Assembly (NCBI GenBank): GCA_023653785.1
Contig: JAMKCH010007136.1
Coordinates: 1 to 64,000 of the forward strand
DNA length: 64,000 nt
Reading direction: 5' to 3'
Origin: Ophioderma brevispina
Taxonomy: Eukaryota > Echinodermata > Ophiuroidea > Amphilepidida > Ophiodermatidae
Translations under genes and position numbers: made by a program
Shown here: positions 28,801 to 40,800 of the stretch, piece by piece
How positions within the stretch are numbered: the first letter of the stretch is position 1
Layout: each line of letters opens with the position of its first letter
The notes under the pieces: generated by a model
Told to the model about the DNA's origin: nothing
Databases searched by the model: none
What the model saw: only the letters and a program-made list of their open reading frames with translations

Positions 28801-31800
28801 TATGCCACTACATCACTATCTAAAACATCACAACATGGCATTGCCACCAATGGAGCCTTTTATGTGCTCAGAAGTCCAGATATTGGGCCAAGTATATAAG
28901 TAAAAATGGCGACCATGTTGAATCCAAGATGGCCACCTGAAGGTAACAAATCTCATACTTCTGAATGTAAAATGTGTTCCTTGACATCACAACATGGGTA
29001 TTGCTAACAAATGGAGCCTTTTATGTTTGCTCATAAATCCCGATATTGGGCGAGTATATATTAAAAATTGCGGCCATTTTGAAATTCAGATGGCCATCTG
29101 AAGGAAACAATCTGTGCCTTTTCGGATGTAAATTGTGTTCTTGACATCACAAAATGGATATTGCCACCAATTTAAACCTTCTATGTTGCTCAGAGTCCAG
29201 ATATAGGCAAAATATGTTGAAAAAATGGCACCCATTAGAAATCCAATATGGCCGCCAAAAGGAAAGGGAATAAAAAATGGTAACAATTTGATTTGATTCC
29301 TGGAACTATTAAATCTACATTTTTTAGACCAAAAATTCCAATTGTACAAAAACCCAACAATGACACCTGCCATATATCCGGATGGCTCAAATGCTATTTA
29401 GAAAGCAAACACTTAATTTCATCCATTCACACCAAATTCAAGCAATAGCCAAAAACTTGCACACCCCGTGGGTCAATATCATCCGTGCCCCGTAGGATCT
29501 GATTTCTGGATACGCCCGTAAGCGGATTGGAGGTTGTCATTCTCCCCAACGAGACCTTACTAGTATGTAGGCGAAAAGCAGTTTTCTGTATTGTGAAGCC
29601 AACAAATGGTATGACAGTTTACCTGTAGTTTCGCTTAACATTTAAAGCAAGAGTCAAAATTTGAGATGTTTGAATTTTGAAGCAGACGAGAGATAGTTGT
29701 GAAGTGCGTCTAAAGTGAAGAAGGGGTCTTCAAATATTTCATTTAATACAGATAGAGGATAAATAATGGCAAATGTGCACTCAAATGAAAAGGTAACGAT
29801 ATACAAAAAAAATCCTCCAAGCTGACTGATACGACGCCCAGCTGCCTCTTTTTATTTTCATATAGTTGCAGCATTTTATAAACGTCACCTCTCTGTAAAA
29901 TTGTCAGAATTTGTCTTGCTTTCCCCCCTCCTTCATAGTGCCCTCAATGATGATTAGAAATCATGCAACAAGAATTACACAAATTGAAGATGTGTCTAGC
30001 TTTCGTGTGCAACTCTGCTTCGCTGTACTGCTCCTGAATGAAAGTTATTTAAGTGATTGATCCGTACGCCACTTTTTAAGTGCAATCAGACTTGCTCCAA
30101 CCCTACGGCTAAGACAAGCTGGGATTCGCGAGGTCTCCAGCACCCTTTTTTGTTGGGGATGGTCCCTATCCTTTGCCTTTCACGGATGACACCCTGCCAC
30201 TCAATCACTATTCTATACCTCAACAACATGGGTAGTGCCACCAAATGGAGCCTTTAATGTTGCTCAGAAGTCATATTGGGCCAAGTAAATATTTTTTTTT
30301 TATAAAAAAAAAAATGGCGAGACCATTTTGAAATCCAAATGGCCACCTGAAGAAACAATCTAAGACTTTCTGAATGTAATAATGTTGTTCCTTGACTCAC
30401 AAACATGGGTATGCGCCTTACCAAGGAGCAGTTTATGTTGCTCAGCTCCAGATATTGGGCGACGTATATATTAAAACTGGCGGCCCATTTTGAATTCAGA
30501 TGGCCATCTGAAGGAACACTGTGCAGTTTCGGATGTAAATTTTGTGGTCCTGAATCACAAAATGTTTGCTCCATTTAAGACCTTCTATGTTGCTAGAATT
30601 CCAAATATGGGCAAATTGGTTGAAAATGGGCACGCGTTTTGCAAATCCAGATGGGGGCCGCCACGGAATGGTAAAAATTGGTAACATTTGAATTGGATTC
30701 CTGGGACATTATCTACATTTTTTAGACCAAAATTCCAATTGTAGTCAAAAAGCCAACCACAATGACCACTGGTCCGGTATTATCAGTATGGCTCAAAATC
30801 ATATTAGAATGCAAAACCTTAATTTCAATCCAGTCACAAATTCCAAGGAGCCAAAAACTCTTGCACCACCCCTCCCCGTTGGTCATAACCGTGCCCCGTG
30901 GTCTAGATTTTCTTCTTGATACGCCCGTAACGCGATTGGAGGTTGTCCTTCTCATTCTCCCAACGAGAACCTTACTAGTATGTTAGTCGACAAGCAAGTC
31001 TTCGTATTGTGAAGCCAAAATGTGGTGATGACCCTTTTACCTTATTCGCTACTTTAAAGCAGAGTCAAAATTTGAGATTTTAAACTTTTCTTTGAAAGCA
31101 GGACGAGAGCATAGTTAGTGAAGTGCGTCTAAATTTGAAGAAGGGGGTCTTCAAATATGTCCAGTTTCTTCAGATACAAGTAAAAAAAAATGGCAAATGT
31201 GATCTGAAGTCGTCCTGAAAAACCATCCTCCCAAAGCTGACGCATACTGTCCCGCTGCCATCCTTTTTATTTGTTCATATGTTGCGCATTTTTATAACGT
31301 CACCTCCTTGTAAATTGTCATATTTGTCTTGCTTCCCCCTCCTTCCATAGTGCCCTCAAGGAATGATTGAAATCAGCAACAGAGATTACACAAATTGAGC
31401 TGGGCATAGCTTTCGGTGTGCCAACACCTCTGCTTCGCTGTAACTGCGCCTGATTAAAGTATCATTAGGATGGGATCCGTAAGTAACTTTTTTAAGTGCA
31501 TCAGACTTGCTCCAAAACCCTGCGGCTAAGAACAAAGCTTGACAACTTATTTAAGGTTAATGTCGACTAATGGAGACATTTTATTTAAATATTCTACTGA
31601 CGAACGATAAGTCGAATTCAGGTAAGCGCAAAGAAAGTTCCGTAGTATCAATACCCAAATGGATATTTAATTTAAAGGTGCTTCACAGTATCACTCTTAT
31701 CTATTTGAAGTTTAGTTCAGGCAGTGTGTGCATTTAAAGTTTAGTTTAGGCAGCATTCAGACTTATGCTAAAATGGTGCGTGTTTTCCGGTAGTTTGCTT

Positions 31801-34800
31801 TATTTTGCAATAAATGTTTTTATTAGCATTTTTCCTATCAATTTCGGGGTAAAGGAATTATTAAATAGTGTGAACTATACTATACCTGTCAAGGACCAAA
31901 AGTGTGAACCGCGACCATCATCGTATAATAAGTAACAAAGAGCTACAATTATGATCATCCAAAGAACTAACATATATTAAAGGGTGTATCAATGTTGCTT
32001 CGCAGCGGCGGCGGAACCAATACCTAAAATTTTTAAAGTAGGGTCATGCGTATCATTTTGTAAATATCTGGAGGGCTTATCAAAAGCGATCGTAATATTT
32101 TAAAAAAAATAGCAAATTAATGCTGACTGGCTATGTCAGACCAATCGAATAAAACTTTTTGTGTGTATTAATTTAACTAAAACTACGATGTACAAAACTC
32201 TCAATTTTCCGAGTTGAGATTTTGATGCAAGCAAACATTATTTATTTTACTTTATTGATATGTATTGGTGTTATTGTATAACATGCTATACGATACTGTG
32301 TAAACAAAACGATCCGGATTTGGTAACAAAATTGTGATTTTCTATGATGCTTCGTTTCAACACAGTGATTACATATGGACAAGCATTATTTTTTATACAG
32401 AAAACACTATTGTTTGAAAATTGAGAGCGCCTACTCGAGGAATTATCTGAGTCACCTTTAGTGCTAAGTGCCGCCCGTTTCCTCCGCCGCCGTTCCATCG
32501 ATAGAGTCAAGATACTACATGCGTAAGTCTTGGTTAAAGACTGTTCTATGCCTACGCAGGAAAGGGTCGACTATGACCTCACCTTAACGAGCAGTGACAT
32601 TTGTTTGGTTTTATTCAGAATTGATAATCCATTCAATCTTCACTGCAAATACTAAAATACCATAGTTGACTTCAAAATGATTCAGCAGAAAGTTTGTTTG
32701 ATCTGCCAGGGAACCTATTTACAAAAGCAGATACTACCAAACCATGGGCTCAAACCAAAACGTCTATGGTTGCGGAATGTTACAGACAGTCGACCTTTAA
32801 ACACGCTTATTGAATTAAACACTGATGCTATATGCTTACGCCAAGGGGAAGTTTGACATGGCTCAAAAAGGCATATTTTGCAACGTTTAAATATAGCTGA
32901 TGAGTGATGAAACAGTTATACGCTCCTATTCACTTATAGGTGCTAAATGCACCATTGACAAAACTGTTGAGTCGCATGTTTTCTCAGCTTTTTTTTAATG
33001 TATATTCTCAATAATAGATGTCTTAAGTGAACGCCACCTGAAGATAATCTACATAGTTTATGCATGTCTTGAACACTTAAGCTTGAGAGAGTCATTTTGG
33101 TGTGAGAAATGTGTGGAAGATGCCAATTGCTCATTGATGCCATGATGCTTTTAAGTGTGAAATTAAAGCTAGTGTAAGCAATTGTTTCAGCGGTTTCGTT
33201 TTCTTCTCTCCAGTGGTGACAAACTTTCACACAGAAAATTGGCTTTAAATTTTCACAAAAGGCTGACCTTTATGAGTCGCTTGCCAATATGATTTAAGAA
33301 CGATTAAATAACATTCCGCCGAAATTAAGATTTCAGTTAATGTTTCACACTCCCTGAGTGTTGAACATATGTGCAATTTATTAACCTCTGGCTCATTTTG
33401 ATTTTAACAAAACATATTTCGTACCCCCTTAAATGCTGCTAAACTAACACTTCATAGATACTCACCGAATAATGAGTGTTCCCACACACTACCTAATCAG
33501 TCATGAAAACACTAAGAAACTGGATTGTGGGAAACTATTCAGTACAATATTCAACATGGTCAACTACCTTGATGAAAACATATCCCATTCAAATTACCAC
33601 ATACTCACAAAAACTTAATCTTTGAACCATGACTAAACTGTTCTTATCATACAATGAACTTATAACGACCACCCGAACATATTTCAATTAACAACAGTTA
33701 CGGTACATTACGCCCTGTGAATAAAAAAAATATTGGGATTGAGGTTAGACGGTTCAATTGTCTATTTCTCTTTGTAAATAGAGCACTTCGTACTTATTCA
33801 ACTTTCATTGATCACCATATCAACTTACTACATCGTAAAAATCCACACGTAATCAATTTCCTTCATCGCGTTAGGTACACACCGCTAACCTACACTTATA
33901 ACACGTATCTATGGGGAAAATTGGGCAACTTTGAGTCATTTTTCTTTCACAGTTAAAAACTCTCACAGAGGAAAAACAACAACAGTCACCCCAAAGTACA
34001 AGTTGAAATCACCAAATAACCAAATTTGAACATATGATGACCAGTGAATTTTTTTTAGTTGAATCACCCAACTTTGCGCCGATGTCAAACCGGCAACCCA
34101 AGATTCTCTATAGTCGCCAAAGCTAGTATTTTTTTGCAAAATCGATGTCAAATTGTGGACCGCGGAGTAATTTTCCCTTCCTCAAATCACTTTCCAAATG
34201 CCGCTTAGTTTTGAGAACACATAACAGTCTATCATGTCAATCATGAAATTTTCATCACTTCTCTTAATATAACTAGTGGCATTTTCCAGACATTTTAAAG
34301 CACTTTTTGCCATGCATAAAGTAGTCCACCCAAGATTTTTATCCTTACGGCAGCCAGTTAGTGGTGTAATAAACCTATATAGTACACAATGGACTCTGAA
34401 CTAGTTAAAAATGGCCATGAATCTAGACATTGACATCTTTGCATCACATTGCTTTCAAAATTACCTTTAGAACTTCCATTGTGATACAGGTTGGCTACTT
34501 GCTCTCAGACCCTCCAATTCATGTTTGGTTGTAGAAAGTTACTGGCTATCCACTTATAGCTTTGAAATGTCGAAGGGAATAAACATATTTTTTTTGTACT
34601 ACTGCCAGTAGAAAATGCATTAAATATAATAAAATATGGATAACTTTTCAGGAAAACCGTTCTAACTGTCCTTTTGCTATTTAACTACATAGACTCCATA
34701 GATTCTGACATGAATGGAGCCCTCATTGACAAGAATTCTGAATATGCCATGCACAAATCTTAATTCTGATCAAGATACGGGGGGGCGGGTTGGGGGGGGC

Positions 34801-37800
34801 AAGGATACTTTTTTTACTAGAAAACATTGGCCTTGGCAGGCCAGGCAGTGGAACAGGATGTGTTCAGCTAGCACCGGAGTCAGCATTATTAACCGTGGTG
34901 GGGGGGGGGGGGGGGGGGAGGACTGACATGAAATGGATGGCACATTAAAACCCAATGGCTTTCGGTGACTGTAAACATGCCAAAATAGGGGTCTTTGTGG
35001 TGAGAGATAGCCAAAATGCATAAATAGAGGTTACTTTGGGGCCAAATTTGCCTAAAAGTTTCAATCAGGGGTCCCTTGCGGTGAGTTGAGATTTTGGTCA
35101 AATGTTCTAAAAAGGAGGTGGGTCTTTGTGTGAAATATTCCCAAAAATAACGGTCTTTGGTGTGTGAAAGTAGTGGAAAAATTCAAAATTGTTCACACAA
35201 AAAACTATGACATTTTTGGGGGGTGACGATGATGCTTAAAACAGGCCGGGTCCTAACAGGCTTATATGTGCATACCTCTACATGTGAGTGCCCCTCCCCC
35301 CATTCCCTGGCTGGGGACAAGCAAGAAACAAGCAATATTTTCTAGTTTTCATTCGTATTTGGTCGTGACAGAAGCTTTGGCTAGTTGAGGTCGGCCTACT
35401 ACACTATAGGCTCCACTTATCAGTAAAATAACTCTAACAACAACACTGGTGCATTCAGAGGCAGGTAGATCGGGATGAATTTAGTATTCTTTTTTATGCC
35501 CACGGTCCACACATGTAGTTAAACCGTTGAGGCTGCCGAATTCATACTGTAGGGGGCAATACCAAATGTCATGCCAAATCATACGATCTGAGCTCACCTT
35601 TACCGTAAGGACCATATGTAACCCGGTAAAAAGTCACAATGAAATGGAAAATTAAATTGCACAGCAAATGAACCAGGCAGTGCAAATGATGCCATTTGCA
35701 AAGGCTGGAATTGCAACAGCATGTACCCGAAAAATGAAAAAAAAAATAACATTTTTTCAGTTGCACAGTTACTTACCTATTGATTAAATAAAGTCTGAGG
35801 GTTGAAAGGTCTCAAAAACTTCAGAAAAATTAGCAGACATATGATCACTGGATGTCTCTATAGGTTACACCACAATAACTCACTTATACACAGAAGCCTA
35901 TGGGGAAAATGGCAACTTTGGGCATGTGTCTTTTTCACATTTAAAACTCGCACAGAGGAAAAAATCAACAAAATCACCCAAAGTACAAGCTGAAATCCAA
36001 ATAACCAATTTGAAACATATGATGACCAGTGAAATTTTTAGTTACGAAATCACCAAACTTGCCCGCTGTCAGACCGGCACCCAGATTCTCTCTATAGTCG
36101 CAAAGCTAGTTAATGCAAATCGATGTAAAATGATGACCGCGGAGTAAATTTCCTCAAACTCACTGTCCAAATGCCGGGCTTAGTTGAGAAAAAACAATAC
36201 CAGTATATCATGTCAATCATGAAATTTCATCACGTTCTTAATATAACTAGTTTTTCAGACATTTTAAAGCACTTTTGCCATGCAAGAAAGTAGTCCACAC
36301 AAGATTTTTGATCCTTACGCAGCCAGGTTAGTGTGTTTATACCGTTACTGTCACTCAATCACACTTGTACAAGTATTTAAAATACTCATTTAGTCACTGG
36401 GTATTTTTCATACATTAATATTGCCTGATCATTTTGACAGAGACCACTTCTTATTTTAGCGCCTTCGGCAACGTATTGTATTGTTTTTTGAGGGTGATGC
36501 CTGAAAAGTGTTAGAGAGTCAGACTAAATGGTTAAAGGGTGACATTTATCAGAGAACAATACTGGAGATGGTGTTGCTTATCTAGAAATATATCAGCTGG
36601 TCCTATTATCTGAGTACTTGTATATAAGGGTTACCTGGAAAAAGGGCGTAGTGGATAATTTCAGCGTTGGCTAGACGATGTGTTGTATCATTAAAGCCAT
36701 TCAGAAGAGGAGCAGGAGGAGCAGGAATATGATATGGGCCTTATTAAGGAATTCGTTTACCTCCCACTACAGAAAAGGTTGACCTTTACGTTAGTTAGTG
36801 GCTACACCAATGCAAGGTAGGTAGTACTCAAATTGTGGTATCACTTTTTTCAACAAGGGCCACATAAGTGTCACAGGGGTCAAACTTTTAAATGCCCCAA
36901 TCATGTTGAAATGTATGCCATATTGTTCATTCTAATCATAAGGATTCCAAAAATGTAAGTGTACCACCTACGACCATTGGTTTTGAGGAAGTGATAGGGT
37001 TATCAAATTTAAATGGTTATTGAAAAAAAAAGTGGTCATTTTTTTTTTTTAATTTTGTATTTTATTCTGTAATTGCTTTATTTTAAAATACTGCAATTAT
37101 TGAACTGATGTAAGAGGACTCCAAAAAAGTATAGTTTGATTGTTTAAATGCTTACTACGGAGATAAGGGTCAAAGGAGGTTCAACGCCAATTGGATATGT
37201 TGCCCTAGACCTATTTTGTCGCATAAAATGATAACTATACACTGCAGATGGTACACACTATTTCCTTATTTTTGACGCCGCATTCGGCTAGGATGAAACA
37301 AACTTCTATCATCTTTCAACAAAAATTGGAGCACCAATTCTGGTTTGACTCCTGTAACAAATGATATTGACATTTTTTTACCATTTTAGACATTTTTATC
37401 CTATAACTCCCAAAACCATTGGTCATTAGATGTACAAACTATACATTTTGGAATTACTCTATGACTAGAAGGACAAATGGAAACATTTCAAATGATGGGA
37501 TCATTTATAAAAGTTTGGACCCCATTGTTTTGTGTAACCTTAAACTGGACCCTCTATTGGGGGCAGTGGGGAATGGGGTGAATGAATGATTGGGGTGGCT
37601 GTGGGTTGAAAGATTGGTGGAAACGTGACACCACAATTGAGAGAAGCCGAGCCAGGACGTAGGGAAGTAAAAGAGTAGTACGTAGACTAGGAGAAGAGTA
37701 CTGGGTGTAGTACTACCTACCATAGCGCTTTATATAGAGGGGTTACCCATACTAACTACCAAGGTTTGTGTCCCAAACCGTTTCTGTAAGGTGAGGGGGT

Positions 37801-40800
37801 AAACGTGATGTTTGACTGGGGTCCTAGCCCTCCACCTAATTGTCACATTTTGCCATCCACACAAGATTACCCGACTTGTACAAATGTTGATTTAAAAAAG
37901 CTTCCCATACTGTTGAGTGAAATTCTTCGGGTCAAAATTGAGTAAACCTACCTTAAGCAGATTATATGTTATCTGACAATGGCTGCAGCTGAGGTTTACT
38001 CAATATGGACTAAGATTGTACTGAACAAGAATTGTTATCCCTTTTTGGTCAACATTGAGTATTTGTGTTATAGTTGCGGAAACAATACTACTACTATTGT
38101 AATAGTAATAATAATATTTTTTTTCAAAATGGATGTCTTTCATTGATGGCATAGTGGGAGTATTTTCTGCCACTTTTTTGATGAAATAGTGGGAATTTTG
38201 AGCCACTCTTAACACTTCGTATATGAAAGTTAATTTCGCAAAGGGAGTCGCTACTCCACATATCTGCCGTGTGTACAAATAATTACAGAATTTTCTTACG
38301 ATTTCAATGATATAAGATAATGAATCACTTGAATAGTGTTGGTAATGATCTGGCTAACTTTTTTGTATAGAATAGCACGGTGCTCTTAGGCACCGTGCAC
38401 TTAAAGCCAAATTATGAATAGCACCTTAAAATATGTCAAAATTATTTTTCCGAGGTGCTAAATCCAACAGCTTGCCATTTTGAAATTTGTATTCAATAAC
38501 TTTAGGAGGGGGCAAATTGCACTTAGTTATTAAGAAATTCACTAGATCATCCAAGCAGTATCCGTTTTATGTTCATAAAACTTCAATGTTTAATAATAAC
38601 AAAAACAACAAGGCAAAATTGCTAGTAATGCCTTTGGATGAAACACTTTATATTGGTTAAAAATTGGATGTTGCTTTAAATATAAGGAGGGTATGGACCT
38701 TCTTCCCTATCGGAGATGGTAAGGGAAATAAAATATCTTGGCATAATCCACATTTTGATTTTTTTCGTAATTGGTGTTTTTACAAAGACCATGCTACCAA
38801 CTAACGAAACTAACCAGATTAAGTATCCCATACAGCACATATTTAAACAAAAGATATATTATTATTTTCTTTTACTCTGATATCAACATTTTAGGGTAAA
38901 ACTTGCCCTATGTTTGTTAAGAACCCAGTCAATAAACTTGATGACATAGGTATGATATGATCGATGCATATTCACCAAGTTCCGCCCTTTTGGAATGACC
39001 TAAAAAAAACACGCTTCTAGTTGAACACCTTTGATAAGATCATGATGAACTAGCATCCCCTTAGTCCCACAACTCGCGTAATCGAAATCTGGTCAAAAGG
39101 AGCTTAAGTCGCGTAGTATTCTCAACCTAGTCATTACCCTTTTGTTTTTTAACCTTAAACCAAGTTTTGGTTTTAAGTCGGAGCAACCTTTAACAATATT
39201 TGGTATTCTTGATAATTCGGAGAATTGCTTCTTTGGTGTGTGTTTACTTCGTGTTTAATGATTTTGGCTAAGTTGGGCCACTTCCTTTCATTCATCCAAG
39301 AATTTCCTCTTTGCATCAACAATGGTAGGTTAGCGCGAGAATCCTGCAAGGGCAGAGTATATATTGTAGGCTAGGCATAGCGATAAGGCAATAGGCGTTG
39401 AAAGTTAGCGCCGTTAAGTAAACTCCCCGTTACATTAAGGACATTCGACTCAACAGACATAACTTCTGTTGCATGATCAGATAATGTCGTTTAGCCTTAC
39501 CATGCGAATTCCCAGGTAAATAGTGGTTAAAGAAGGGTGACATTGATATGAGGCCATTCTTGGTTGTGTGTGATAAAGCGGCAAACTATGACAATCACAA
39601 ACTTGAAATGTGTCGTGTGGAATTATGGTCAATTTAAATGAAAATATCATCAGGTTCAGAGCGCTCTTTGCCGGCTCTTCAATAAATAAATCACGACCAA
39701 AAACTGGCGGTATGTCTGAATGGTTGACGACAGGTCTATTAGTTCCGTCTCCAGGGATACATATGAACTCATTTAAGAGTATCTACCCAGGTCTAAGTAC
39801 ATAAAACGAGTGTCGTGCAAAACATGCATTAGATCCGTCGTCAACATTACAAGTTAAGAGCCGTTTTGTCATCCTACGCCTAGCACAAAGTGTGAAATTT
39901 TAACGGCTGCAATTCTGTCGTCAACCATGAAGAGCATTCATAAAACGTTTTGTGATATACAATAATACCTCGGAGATTACACGTAGATCACTTCTATATG
40001 TATTGTCACAAGATGGACACTAGCGTGGCCAGTGGGGAATATTGAATGCATGTTATCTAAAGGTGTAATAAGATGACCCATATAGTAGTGTTAGCGTGAA
40101 CACACAAATTAAAGATGAAGCTCTATCATTTAAAGGGGGACAGCACCTTAGATATTTGATCAGCATATGTTTATATTGAGTCATGAAGCCCTGCTAAATA
40201 CGGGAATATGTTTTATATCGGTGGTATATTTAAAACAACCTGGTACAAGTCCTTAACACTTAGTGTATAATGTCTTGCGCACTCCCGTTAGTTTATAACT
40301 ACTTTGCCATTGGAATTTTGACTAAAACTACTGGGCATGGATGGGTACATCACACGATCCACATAAAGGAAAAAAGAAAATTGGTTGTACCGATTCAAAT
40401 GGCGGTCTAAAAACCGATACCGATTTTTGCGATTCGCAAAAAACTCTCCCGCCGAAAAAATGGAAATCCACTTTCCCATAAAATTTGTCTCGTAATAGGA
40501 GAAAAAATATATTTACATTGGTGCAATAATAAATGAAAACGGGGTTAACGCCAGTACGATTTAGGCAAAACCAAGTGTTTGAATATCACATTTGTTATTA
40601 TGTAATTTTTATTAAACGCCATTCCCGATTTGAATTCCTCCAAAATATGCGCGACTTGTATATTAGGCAATGATATAAAATCTGCTTGGGAAAAAATTGA
40701 TTTAGCATTGAAACATCTTTCAGCAAGTGAATCATGTGCTTTAAATTATCATTGTAATATGTTTAATGAGAACAAAGAGAACAACCGTTCCATTAAAACT

